NCBI GenBank assembly: GCA_013365365.1
Contig: JABVXU010000042.1
Span: 1 to 64,000, forward strand
Source: Cruorifilaria tuberocauda
Taxonomy: Eukaryota > Nematoda > Chromadorea > Rhabditida > Onchocercidae
Length of the DNA: 64,000 bases
Direction: 5' to 3'
Each line of letters starts with the position of its first letter. The first letter of the stretch is position 1. Made by a program: the position numbers and the translations under genes. The notes under the pieces were generated by a model. The model ran no database searches, was not told the DNA's origin, and worked only from the letters and a program-made list of their open reading frames with translations. Shown here piece after piece: positions 1 through 11,742 of the stretch.

Positions 1-2173
1 ATAAATGAAAAAAAAGTAGCTTATATGTTGATTAATCAATGGATAGATCGATAAACCATGTTTATGGGCATTTTATATGAATCAGTTTAGTAAACAGCTA
101 AAATCAATAGAATTAGCTAATTTAACTTTTATAAAGAGATTTGATAGAAATGAATGATTTCTTCAATAATTTTTATAATTATTTAACTTTTTCTTTCTTT
201 GTCTTTCTCAGACAACAAAAAGAATGCAATAAAGGGAAGAGAGAAAGAAGTATAAATGATATTACTTTAGGGAAACATTTCGTTGTATTCGTGATGAAAA
301 ATGTTGAGATCGTCATCGTTATTCGGATAAGAATTGAATGAAGGGAATTTCCTCCTTCTCCCTCTCTCTCTCGTCGTGTCTCTCTTTCTTTCTTTATCTT
401 CAGATATCTTCCTTCAAAAATTACTCGCTATTCAGCAGAAGCCATTTTCTGAAAATAAATTTTGCAAACGAAAAGGCAAAGAAAAAATTCTCACTTTGAT
501 TTATTGTAAATTTCCAAACAAAAAGTATTCCTTACGAGAATTATTTTTTAAACTTGAAAAAATTGTTGAGTAATTTAACAAACAAAATTTTCTAAAAATA
601 ATCAAACATCTACTCCGATAATTGTTTTTTTGAGATTATGTGATTAAAGAATAAATAACCTTTGAATCATTTTCATTTCTATCTTCCTTCTCATCATTTT
701 CAATAATTACTGTATTACGAGAGATAAGATGAATTATCATTCCCATTTCCAATATTTTTCAATAATTTCTCATTCTACTCATCTTTCTTTTCCTTTCATA
801 TTATTCATGAAAAAACAATCTTTCTTAACTTCTTCTCTCTCCAAACTTCTATACTACTTTATTATTTGATTGATCAGCTTATTAATAGAATTTATGGATC
901 ATCTCAGATAAGAAATCAAACCCATATTTCAAAGAAAAGCATCAATCAACACTTCTTTGCCTTTCAACTCACTCAATATGGGCCAATAATATATGAGCTA
1001 AAAGAAAAAAAGAGAAAGCAATAAAGTGAGAGAGAAAAAAAAGAAAATATATGATTTAATTTTTTCCAATTTTTTCTCGTAAAAAAAAGAATAAAAAATT
1101 GCGTGTAAATTGGTAAGGAATAGATGGAAGGAAGAAGGAAGAATGGATTTTGACTATAATAGTAAGGAAAGGTAATCAATCCGTATTGCAGCTCTGTTGG
1201 CTATCTTCATTGAATTGTAAGGTAAGCTTAAATGCTTCCCTGAAGTTTCTATGAACATTCGTTGACAATGAGAGTTATAAAATATGAGGAGTCTTTTTTT
1301 CCTCCATTCAAATGCATTGAAACATATTTCACTTTATGGCAGTGGAAAATAAAAGACATGAACTGAATGAGGAAGAGAGGAATAATTGACTAAAAGAAAA
1401 AGGAGAAATTTCTCTTTTCCCTCTCGAAATAAACCGTCGAAAATGCTCACTGATAATGATGCTATCAGATGAGATAAGAGTGAAATATGGCAGAGTTGAA
1501 AAGAAAGAAAAAGAGGAACGTGAAGTGTTCCTTTCGACACCCTCGCACTGATCGAATTTTTTTGCAAAAAAAAGGTATTATTTAAATCTAAATTTTAAAA
1601 TCCTACTTAATGACTCTTTTGCCTTTTTGCTCAAAGAAATTGGCTTATTTTATCTCTCACATAATAGAATGCTAAGAGAAAAAACATCCTTGCCCTTAAA
1701 AATTGATATATTTCTTTGAATTGTTAATAGTCATTATCATAATCATTTATTCCTAAAAGAAATAAAATAATATTGATGATAACTGATGCAATGAATATTG
1801 AATATTACCATAATATCACTGAGTATTGGATATTATTAACAATGTATCGAATATCACTAATACATACTAATAAACCCATATTTATTTCTTATATAGTGTA
1901 TATTTTTTATACGACTTGATAAACTGATAAGTAAAGCAATGAGGTGATAGAGATCTATCGATAGATTTTATGTGATCGATCAGCTGCAATTTTAATATAG
2001 TCGGTAGAAGATAAGTAAATTAAACAAAATTTAACAATGTACAAAAGACGGATGAATGGAATAGAAATGCGCAGATGGGAGACATTATCAATAGTAAAGC
2101 AAAGCTGACTTTCATCTCTACTATCTAATAGCTAAAATTTCCACTAATATTTCATAGCTGACGCTCTACACAG
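1..2173. other. AT-rich non-coding left flank
   Basis: Mostly homopolymer-rich A/T sequence. The open frames here are short, low in complexity and rich in F, L, S and K, as expected from T-rich DNA. One 30-base segment at 1192-1221 sits between a TTGCAG acceptor and a perfect GTAAGC donor and could be a micro-exon, but nothing else supports it. I see no gene that can be called. Confidence 0.5.
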
Positions 2174-2237
2174 TCAATGCTTGAAACTGAAACCCGTTCC
2201 GGATACTGAAATCTTCTCAATCCGTGAAACCGTACAG
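2174..2237 (+). CDS. possible internal exon of an unrecognised gene
   Basis: A GC-richer pocket in AT-rich DNA. It follows an ACACAG acceptor (ending 2173) and ends CAG before GTGGGA. The open frame (one base, then 21 codons) reads QCLKLKPVPDTEIFSIRETV and one more residue, which looks more like protein than the surrounding frames. It enters in phase 2 and leaves in phase 0. I do not recognise the family. It could be part of the same plus-strand transcript as the open frame at 2731-3030, although the phases do not join directly, so another exon would be needed. Chance is a real alternative. Confidence 0.2.
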
Positions 2238-2730
2238 GTGGGATGGACGAATTCGCTTTCTTACTTCTATTCTTGAATTATCTTCCTGCACAAGAAAATC
2301 ACAAAATTAACCGTTTTAAATTAAACCGATCGTTCTTCATGCTCTCTCATTTTCCTTTTTGGATTGAATCGAAATTAATGAAATTGTTATTTCAAATCTA
2401 ATTTATATTCTTTGTTCTAATTAGTATTCGGTGCTAATTTAAAAAGTACTAGTGGATTATACAGATATTGAAATATGCACTAAATTTGAGATTAAATAGC
2501 AAAATTCCATAGAGAAATGGTAAGCTATAATTCAATCATTCAATTCAAATATTTCACATTCAAAGCGTAAATATGGACAGGAGAAATGAATGAGTTGCAT
2601 CATTCAACGACAACTTTTTGGTATAGATAAATAGTGAAACTTGTTATAATAATTGGAGATATCACTAATGGATAATTAATATGAAAGCTCCTTCAGAAAA
2701 AAATCATTCAAATATTGTCATATGATTTGA

Positions 2731-3030
2731 GAGCGTCGAAAACCAGACGAAATCACAGTACAAAACCATTCACATGATTATTCCGTACGATCGATCTTTA
2801 TACAAATCCTACTTCCCTACAGTTTAATCACACTGCCATCTGCATGTCTGAGTGATTCCCTATCCATGCATCGTCAACGTGGGAAACACACGACTGGATC
2901 GGGGGGAGAGCTATCTGCATGTGGAGGAGGATCTCAGCTGACAACAGAAGCAGCCATACTTCGTGAAATGAAATTAAATGAAAAAGAAAAGTTGGAATGG
3001 AATCAAATGAGGAATTTTTCTACAGAATAA
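2731..3030 (+). CDS. unrecognised coding-like open frame, probably a 3' exon
   Basis: A 99-codon open frame runs from just after a TGA to TAA at 3028-3030, with its only internal ATG codons in the second half. The first part is AT-rich, but from about 2823 it is GC-richer and reads as plausible protein: a Ser/Gly stretch (TTGSGGELSACGGGSQLTT) followed by a charged helix-like tail (REMKLNEKEKLEWNQMRN). A CCTACAG acceptor ends at 2822, so the real exon may be 2823-3030, entered in phase 2 and holding the stop codon. No domain is recognised. The other five frames are interrupted. It could be a terminal exon of a long plus-strand gene starting outside the window. Confidence 0.35.
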   Translation, partial: ERRKPDEITVQNHSHDYSVRSIFIQILLPYSLITLPSACLSDSLSMHRQRGKHTTGSGGELSACGGGSQLTTEAAILREMKLNEKEKLEWNQMRNFSTE

Positions 3031-6000
3031 TTTCAAAGCAGAAAAAATATTATTTCTATTATATTTATACTCATAATTGATAATGTCAATTTTAATCAAT
3101 CGGATTTCGAAACTCTTCTTTGTTTAATTTTACATTTAATATTTATAAAGTTTTCATCTTAATTTTGCATTCAATTATATTAGATCTAACATCCATATAT
3201 TCCTATAACAAAATGTATTTGATTGTGATAATTTTAGTTAATAGCAATAGCTGTGTAGGAAGATGGAAATCATTATCAAATACAAATATTAAATATAAAG
3301 GCATGATTGGATTGTAAGCACAGGAATAATTAAATAAAAATATGATGGAATGGCTAGAAATGCACATGATAAAAGTAATTCCAATAGTAAATCAGAATTA
3401 CTGGTAAGTTTCAACTATTTCATTATCCAGACATGAAAGTAACTTCGGATCAAATTATATTCGTTCCTTTTTATCTCTTCGTTGTGGAGATTATTCCATT
3501 ATCGCAGGTCCGATCGCGATCAGATTTATATTGGAAAAGAAATTCATTATATATTATATATGCAATGATTCTGTCAAATTAATATTTTATAATAAATCAT
3601 TTCATTGATGAAACTTATTACCACAAAAAAGATAGATAAAGAAGTTGGGGAAAAAAAGATTTAGAAATAGTCAATGTTAATATATGAAATGAAAAATAGA
3701 CAGCGAAAATGATTTGCAAAGCAACGGCCATTTTTCCTTATCAGTTTCATCAAAATTGATAAAAACAAGAATTATTGATACATTTATGACTTAGACAAAA
3801 AGTTAACAATATATACTTTAATTAATTTAATTATCCTTCCTTTTTTACTTCATTCTTTCAAAATTTTGGAGAATGTAATTCAACCAAATTGACTGCAAAC
3901 AAGCCTTTAATCCTTGAATTGATGATAATTTCACTTCGAAATGCCTCATTTCCTCACTCTTATCTCTCCTTCTTTTGTCATTCAACTTTTTTTGTCCTTT
4001 TGTTTTTGTTTTTCAAAAATTTATTACAAAGATTATTCAATTGCGAACGTTTGCAAGGGAAAATCATTTTTTCATTCCTTCTCATTTCTCATAAAAAAAT
4101 ATTTTCAGTGAGAGTGAAAATGATAAATAACAATTACAACTCAACTTCTGATCATTTTATAATGCAATTTTCAAGTTTAAAATTTTAAATTTGGTGTTAA
4201 CAAACTGAAAATAATAGATCAATGCAATAAATAAATAAAGAAGAAAATTGGTCTATTTTTGTTAACAATTTTCAACGGTGTTAAATAGTATTATCAGTTT
4301 ACTGAATTTTAATATAAATAATTAGTTATCAGAATAGTTCAATATATCAGTTTAATATTTCACTTTCTTCCTGCAACACAACTTTTTCTACTGAAATTAA
4401 AGTATTATTTTTCTCCATTACTCGAATTTACTGTTCAATTTACAAGGCCAATGGAACACAGTAAAGTTAAACACAGCTGTTAATGTAAGTTTAGTTAAGC
4501 TAAACCAAATTTCTAACTCAGAATTACTTGGCAGACTGCATCAATCCAAATTTATAAAAACTGCAGTAAAACTATGATTTGCTAAAATTGTTTTGTTTTA
4601 CTTGAAGCTTGAAAACACACATTTCAAGATGTATAAATATAACGAATTTTAGTTTGTAAAGCAATACCCAGAATGATTTATTGAAGTTCGAGATTTATAT
4701 GAAAATTATTAGCATATTACTGTAAAACAATAAATGCTGAAAGCAGCTAAATCTTCATTTATACAATTCCAATCACAACAAAAACCAATGTAACATAAAA
4801 TAAACTTCACCTATAAACTTCACCGTTTTTCCGATTATGAGAAATAATACTGAACGAAGGATAGGATCGGATCAAATTGTATTAACGTAACTGACCAATA
4901 AGTGGAAGAGAATTGCTATTTATCGCTTAGATTTCCAAAGCTTTTCCTTTAACTTAAAACTATCTTTACTCTAAAACTGTCTCTTCAAAGCTTTATTTTA
5001 GAGCAAATGCTCCAAGAGATAACGATAAAATGAATACTTTACTGATTGATGAATTGGATTAAGTTACAGTGATGGCTGGCGCAAGAGTAGAGCTTTATTG
5101 CTTTATAAAATTAAGCAACACAGAAAAAAAAGAATAATTCAGATTTATCTTTTTTTTATTGGTAGATCAAATTCCCTTCAGATTAATCAAGATTTTGTGA
5201 TCCTTAAAAATTTCATTACCAGTTAGTTTTCAGTTAATTATAGATACCGCGCCAATTAAACTTATTACTGAACAATTATCTCAGTAAATTAATAAACATC
5301 ACTTAGTTTTGATGCATTGCTATTGCTCACCGCAACTTCGGCATATATTTCTCTCTCTCAAGAATAAATTTCTTCATTAAGAATTAATTGGAAATATAAG
5401 TTTTCCACGAACTTGGCATGATCGATCCCTGATAGAAATTTGCAGTCATCTCTTTATTCTTCGGAATTTTTTTTGATAAAAAAGGAAACAAACCAGAAAA
5501 AGTTAAATCGTCTCATTTGAACTGAAATAAACGAATAATTCCTTTATAATGTACTCATTTACCATAAGAAATTTCAAAATCCAACTTATCTTTTCTTTTC
5601 CACTTGAAAAGATGAAAGAGTGACTTTCATATCCTAAAAATTCACAATTTTTCTCTAAAATTTTCACATCCTAAAAATAATTTTTTATTTCTTTCAAGGG
5701 AGAAATAATACAAATTCTCATTCTTCCTACCAATAAACAATGAATGATGATATTTAAAATAAGTAAAAATTTTTTACCTTAATAATTATCAGGAAATTAT
5801 TGTAAAAAGAAATCATTGTTTGATATCACCAATCCCATTAATATCAGAGGGATTAGTTTGATTAAGATAAATTTAATATATAAGAGACGCTAACGCTTCA
5901 TTAAACTTCCCGATAATTATCAGGAAGGAGCGCAGAGATCGTCTTCTTCATCGTTGTCATGGGTAACCGAAAATCGTTAAAAGACTAAAAGCTCACATAT

Positions 6001-6574
6001 TTCAGATCTTTTTTTCCATCTATCATTAGCTGTTTTAACTACTTTTAAGCTTTTCTTCTCTCTATTTTTATGTTTGAATGAAAATAAAAATGTAGCATTT
6101 TGTCTTTTCGTCTTCCATAAAGTCCACTATATTAAGAGTTTTCATGCATTATATGCTAATTATTGATAAATTATGTGAGGGGAAAATAGACAACTCTGAG
6201 AGATTTTACAAGTCTATCGATGAAAATTAATATCAAAGAGGGAAAAATGCTTATATGATCTGCTTAGTTGTGATGTACGTGTACCGTACTTATGTGTACT
6301 GTTCTTCCATTACACATATCAATTTCATATATACTATAAATAGTATTTAAAACGAATTAAATTTCAATATTTTAATTACATTTCCATTAAAAAATTCATT
6401 TAAAACAATGAATTTATCATCTGGGAATATTTCAAACGCAATACTCACATGCGCAAGCAAATTAAGTCCTAAAATTATACAAAAGAAATCAGAAATCATT
6501 AATTATCAATCACCACCAAAATTATCATTTGGTGCTTTTTTTGGAGGAGGAAAGAGGTAAGGGTGGGAAAGGTA

Positions 6575-6609
6575 CAGAGAGAGAGAGAGAGAGAGAGAGA
6601 GTGTGTGTG
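6575..6609. repeat. (GA)n microsatellite with (GT)n tail
   Basis: Uninterrupted GA dinucleotides pass directly into GT dinucleotides within a G-rich patch. Simple sequence repeat, likely length-variable between individuals. Confidence 0.9.
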
Positions 6610-7690
6610 AGGGAGAATATGAAATGCAATTTATAAATCGATGAGTGCTTTCGGTAATAACAACTAATCAATATAAGCTTCAAGGCTCCTAATCTATCAT
6701 TTAAAGAAAAAATTTCATTTAATATGTATTTGATTCAGTTAATCCAAACTGTGACTAACAAGTAAAACGTGCAGAAGAAAGATTGCATACTCTGCCATAT
6801 TTATAAAAAAAGTGAATGTTTATGCATACCACATATGATATGATAAGTTATCAGTGAATGGACAGTATACAAAATTCTAGTATTGATAAGATAATAAAAT
6901 ATTGAAGTATGCCAAATATGTGTAATATTTTCAAATTTTCTCAAAAGTTCTGCTGAAAAAATAAATTTTCTTATATTCTTTAATTCATTTTCTCTTGTTT
7001 GAGTGATGAAATAAGTCTGAAATTTTTAGCAGCACTGAATTTATGTTAAAATGAAATTAAACAAATGTGATAAAAGCAGTGACAAGAAGTGCGCTTGTGA
7101 TACTCGATCTGAAACTTAAAAGGTTACCTAAAACAATAGAGTAGATTGAGTCAGGCCTATCCACTTAGCATAATTGTGCTGCTTCGATGGGTTATTGCGG
7201 TATTTCAATTAGATGACAGGAGGCGTCATAATGCTAAAATCTTAGTGGTAATTGGTTGATTTATGACTTCAAAATATAATATCAATATTATATTGGCAGT
7301 GTCGCAAACGGAATGAGTAACGAGATGAAAATAAAAAGAAAACTTTTTTAATAACAAGTAAAATTTCACCGAAGAGATTAGAGACATATGAATGTGAAAG
7401 TAAAAGTTACTAGTAAGAGATAAAAATAGTACTCGCTTGATAATAACTGTTAGTGGATGATAGAACAAGAAGAAACTGTGAACTCCTTCATAAAACAGAA
7501 ACAAAATGAAGCACAGTAGAAATATGATAAAATTAATAATAATAATTAGAATAAGCATTAATTAGTGTCATCTATCACTTGGGCACTCTCGGGATAATAT
7601 ATGGAGAATTGAATAAGCGGCGAGATCAATAAAGGATTGCACAAATATGTGTGAAGCTGCGGGGGTGGCACCAGCAGAAGTTAGCAAATT

Positions 7691-7730
7691 GTGTGTGTGT
7701 GTGTGGGTGGATGGGTGGGTGGGTAGGCGA
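7691..7730. repeat. GT / GGTG-rich tract
   Basis: About eight GT units pass into imperfect GGTG and GGAT units. Simple repeat in a GC-richer patch. Confidence 0.85.
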
Positions 7731-8798
7731 GAGGAAAAGCGGAGTTGGAGTAGTAGAGAGATGATTGCTTGCTAAAATAGCCACTGAAGAGGAAGTGAAC
7801 AGGAAGATTGCGTGGGTGGATGAAGCTTTCAGGAGGGATAAGAAGAGACAAAAACGAACTCCTTGCTTTCCATCCCATACACTCGCCTTCTCAAATCGAT
7901 CATTCGGCTAAATGAAAAATGTGTTTCATTGGACTGCACTGAACTGCATCACAGCTATGCTACACACTACACTGCATGCTGCACTCATATATGTCAGGTA
8001 GTTGTAGTGTAGCCTGAGCATTGTGCCCTTTGGAAGTGATTCGTGCATCTTATCACCGAGAAGACGTGAAAAGAATAATCAGGAAGATTAGACTATTTTA
8101 ATGTTAGTGTTTCCACTGAGCAGTCAAAGATACGAATAGTTAAAGATGAACATAAGATTAAAGTACTATAGAGATATTTGCATAGATTCCACGTCATTTT
8201 ACAGCAATGAAATTGATCTGTCGCGTATTTAATCTTTGCAGGAATTGAAGTTATAGAAGCTTTATGCATATAAATCTTATAAAACAAAGTATAATATTTT
8301 TATTTGGTATAAATTATGAAACTGAAATATAAAATGATGAGATGTGCGATGCGAAAGAGAGACATTATGTATATGAAACTAATTCGATATTTTATAACTT
8401 AAAAATCTGTCTTTGAATGCTTTTTTTACATCTAATAATGTTAAACCGTCTATTTATCCTTAAAATAAATGTGCTATAAAAGTAAGATATAAAACATATA
8501 ACCAAATAAAATGTTAAAATGAAAATCACATAAACCTCAAATGGACTGTTTGGTAAAAACCTACCACTTTTTATGTGAATTCTTTGTCAGTTTTTGTCTA
8601 AATATCTAATATTTACATTCACTATCAGATGAACCGAACTGATATAATTCTAAATTCATAAGTCAAAAATTTATTAAGCAAGAATCGACATATAAATGAC
8701 AGAAAAAATTTACCAACACGTTCTGTATACAGGATCCTTTAACATACAAATTACAAGAAGCTAAGAGTGGATCTCATAGTAGCTAGTGAACCTGGAAA

Positions 8799-8862
8799 GT
8801 GAAACAGAATCACAGATAATGATGCTGGATGTGAAATGCAGTCACAGATAATGATACTGGAT
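8799..8862. repeat. 32-bp tandem duplication, two copies
   Basis: The 32 bases at 8799-8830 are repeated directly at 8831-8862 with a handful of differences. Both copies share the core CACAGATAATGAT and end CTGGAT. It lies downstream of the LZIC stop codon, close to its probable polyadenylation signal at 8914-8919. Confidence 0.8.
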
Positions 8863-9144
8863 AATAAACATAGGGAAAAACTATCCATATGGTCTCAGTA
8901 AGTGAAACAAATTTTTATTAAACCATTTGACCAAAAAATACGAAAAAAAGATTAGACCGTTTCAAAGAAGCGTTATAATTAAGCCTAGTTTGAAAATTTG
9001 ATTATGTGAATAATTTGATACATTTTTTGCACAAAAATATTTCATTTAAACCAGAGATATATAAAATGCATGTTTCCGGTTGAAATAAAAAATGATTTTC
9101 AGAAGAACAGAAGCTTCACTTGAGATATGAATCTGGGTACAGTG

Positions 9145-10605
9145 CTATAAGTTGACATTGATAATGGACTCGTCGCAACTCAAATGGTTGGATGCTAATT
9201 CAAATTGGAAATCAGAAATTTTGGAGGCAGCATCGATAACATTCCGCTCTTCCTCTGATAAATCGTCGTTCAGCTTATACAAAGCATACAGAATTTCTAA
9301 TTTCTTTGTTTTAAATGTTTCATCTGATATCTTTCGTAAATGATATTCGGTGTCTATCTAAAAATTGGATAATTACGTTTATGTATCCATATTTTTTCAA
9401 TAAATTCAGCAATCTCTAAAATATCCCGATTTCAAAATATAAACTGGATGATAACGCACATATATTCACATTTTTTTGACAAACCGAGCAATCTTCCAAA
9501 TACGCCACCCACACTATTGAGATCTTAAACTAAACTCTCCGGACTCCTTATTTCCGTATCCCGCGATATAGTCTCCTTTCTTTCTGCACTACCATTATTC
9601 TTTTTAGAAGAGATTTTAAATTTACCGAAAAATCAACCTGCATTAATTTCTGTCGAAGTAAGGCAGGTTCTTTTTTGGCAAAAATAGCTACAATTTCCGG
9701 TGTTTTGAATGCTTCACTGATTGTATTTTGAATTGTCTAAATAAATGAAGAAAGAGTTAAGAAACAAATGATAAAACAAAATAATTGTGAAATTCCATTC
9801 TTTATGTTTAACAAATGTGCAGTCGTGATAAGTACTTCACTTTTCAAATTACCATTTTTGTAGCAGTCAGTTCATCAATTAATGAAACATCACCACATTT
9901 CATACGATCCAGTGTCCGTTCCAATTCCTGAAAAATAATTTATCCAGTGAAAATTTCGAACAATCCCTAACTGTTTCAATCGAAAAAATCTTTACAATGA
10001 AACTTTTTTAAAAAGCACAAAAATGTGTGGGTGTTAAGCTCATCGAATATTAGGAAGGTGAAAGCTTATTACCTTCAATTGTTCCACTGTATCATTCTTC
10101 ATTTCCAAATATTCATCACTATCCAGAGAATCCCTAAAAATAGCATCTCATAAGATAGTAACACAAAATATCATTTTTCTGAAATACAATGTGGTAGTAA
10201 ACGATATGATAAAACTCATGATGTGATAAAACTACATCATATAACCAATCAAAATCTGACTTAAATTTGGTGAGATTAAATGAGGTCCAAGATTCAAATT
10301 AAATACTTTTAATGAAAATTTCTTTATATTATTTTTGCCTTTCTTGAAACTCATTTTAAGAATCATGTAGCTTATCTGTATCTGCAAAGTACTCATAGTG
10401 CAATTTAAAACTAATATTTCAAAGTAAAAATTCTTCCATATGTTTCTATCTTTCTTGATAGCCCATTTTACTGCTCATATCTATGTATGCAACATACAGT
10501 GCAGCTGAAAATTTACCTTTCCTGTTCAATTTCAGTCAACTGTAGCACAAGACGGTCCAGCTGACTCTGTATATTTGATATCAATTTTGCATCATCACTA
10601 CCCAT
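9145..10605 (-). CDS. LZIC: LZIC-like protein (leucine zipper and ICAT/CTNNBIP1-homology domain)
   Basis: Exons (minus): 10605-10517, 10133-10073, 9927-9853, 9736-9638, 9357-9145; 178 residues, close to human LZIC (about 190). The first exons encode the coiled-coil/zipper part (QLDRLVLQLTEIEQE, then DSLDSDEYLEMKNDTVEQLK). The fourth holds the conserved EAFKTPEIVAIFAKKEPALL, matching the LZIC signature around AFKTPEV-LFAKKQP-LR. The last exon aligns with the C-terminal ICAT-like helices (KKLEILYALYKLNDDLSEEE). The start is the ATG seven bases inside an exon that follows a TTATAG acceptor, as for a trans-spliced mRNA. LZIC is a small, widely conserved protein related to a beta-catenin inhibitor; direct beta-catenin binding is not established for it. 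Probable AATAAA (minus) at 8914-8919. Divergent from the MATH-BTB gene. Confidence 0.92.
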
Positions 10606-10618
10606 CCACTTCTATAAT

Positions 10619-10624
10619 TTTATT
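10619..10624 (-). terminator. candidate polyadenylation signal upstream of LZIC
   Basis: AATAAA on the minus strand, 36 bases after the stop codon of the small upstream open frame and a few bases before the acceptor that precedes the LZIC start. This order (stop, AATAAA, acceptor, ATG) is what a very tight trans-spliced gene pair would show. Confidence 0.35.
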
Positions 10625-10659
10625 TCATTTGGGATGACGATGATAAATTATTTAGTGAA

Positions 10660-10893
10660 TCAAATTATTATTCGATTTATCATGTTAAATAATTCTGTGA
10701 AAAGTACAACGTAAACCACTGGAATCTCTTTCCCCTCTTGGTAAGACTTACTGAAATAACTCCGCCATCTCCTCCGGTCACAATCTGGATTCACTACTGA
10801 AATAGGTCTTCCACAAAAATAAGTAATCAGCGGTTCGGCCACAGTGTGCATTTCCATGTTATTTGCTGCAATAATCGGAATCGGCGTGTTCAT
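10660..10893 (-). CDS. small unrecognised protein gene upstream of LZIC
   Basis: The minus-strand frame from ATG at 10893 reads MNTPIPIIAANNMEMHTVAE at its start and continues with a Cys/Arg-rich segment (FCGRPISVVNPDCDRRRWRS). It is GC-richer than its surroundings and looks coding up to about 10752, where a consensus A|GTAAGT donor occurs. A 57-base intron (10751-10695, ending TTTTCACAG) would give a 58-residue product; because 57 is a multiple of three, the unspliced frame (77 residues) reaches the same TGA at 10660. I do not recognise the family, and no transmembrane segment or known motif is evident. It could instead be the last part of a gene with an exon further upstream at about 11000-11215, where another minus frame is open. 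Confidence 0.4.
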   Translation of the reverse strand: MNTPIPIIAANNMEMHTVAEPLITYFCGRPISVVNPDCDRRRWRSYFSKSYQEGKEIPVVYVVLFTELFNMINRIII

Positions 10894-11742
10894 AAATGCC
10901 GTTAGTTAGAGGTCATTGATGGGTGATACTCGAAAGGTCGTGTTATTGAAATTTGTTGATTAGCCGTGATTTTTGAATATATGGAGAACTTCATGTCAGT
11001 TTATTGTATTTGTTGGACATGCTGCATGTAGTGACCATTGGTCCATGGACCAATTGGATTTTAACAAATACAAAGGGAGAAATTTGTAGCGTTGAACATT
11101 AGCTTTTATACTTTTTACTATGCATTGTCTGCATGGAAGATACATTTGGAAAGGTACCGATTGCGTAGACCGAGAATATCCGGCGAATATTTGGGATAAC
11201 GGGAGTTCCAAAACTCACTCATATGGTGTAAATCCACAGATATTTAATCATGGTGTCGCTTTTTTTAACTTATACTTTATTATAGTATGGCTTTTTTAAC
11301 TTACATACTTTTGTTCAAAATATTAAGTTGTCGACACGCCCAACATAACGTTGAATTCATTCGAACGCCACAACTTATTCAATATATCTGTTTTTCTGTG
11401 CTTCGACTTAAAATTTTAACATGAAATGCAAGCATATTAGATAGCACTATTATAATTCATCATAAATGAAAGATCTGAAAGTTTTTTTTTTCACCAGAAG
11501 ATAGCTCACTTCCGTTCAATATGGAAAAAATCGAATCCGGTACTTATTGTCCATTCTAAAACTGATCAAAAATTTTGAATGAAAATATAAAACAATAACT
11601 ATAACTATCATCCCATTGTTTCCCTTTATTTCGAAGGCATAATTATAAATATTTGATTTTTCTAGAATGGTTTTTAAATGCATGTTGCACGATGTACTTC
11701 ATAATATCACATCAAATTAGTTATCATTTCCAGGCATATAGT
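10894..11742. other. intergenic, divergent promoter region LZIC / MATH-BTB
   Basis: Contains a minus-strand open frame at 10996-11211 and an overlapping alternative frame starting MSEFWNSRYPKYSPDILGLR. Both are short and unsupported by family resemblance, but the segment is GC-richer than pure intergenic DNA, so a 5' exon of the small upstream gene cannot be excluded. The TTTCCAG at 11727-11733 is a likely trans-splice acceptor for the MATH-BTB gene. Confidence 0.45.

Larger units (their letters stand above)
3031..8798. other. non-coding stretch with simple repeats
   Basis: No convincing gene. It holds a (GA)n tract with a short (GT)n tail at 6575-6609 and a GT/GGTG-rich tract at 7691-7730. 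A 39-base segment at 5924-5962, between an ATTATCAG acceptor and a GTAACC donor, reads EGAQRSSSSSLSW and could be an exon. A GC-richer patch at about 7560-8060 could be regulatory; a 45-codon ATG frame starting at 7647 runs through its GT repeat and is doubtful. Confidence 0.5.

Noticed and set aside
334..573. 79-codon plus-strand frame
   Set aside because: Leu/Ser/Lys-rich translation of CT- and AT-rich DNA, no splice context or family resemblance.
3889..4188. 99-codon plus-strand frame with hydrophobic stretch
   Set aside because: Low-complexity F/L/S/K composition typical of AT-rich non-coding DNA here.
7226..7558. 110-codon minus-strand frame rich in I, L and F
   Set aside because: Hydrophobic look comes from T-rich sequence; no coherent helix pattern, homologue or polyadenylation context.
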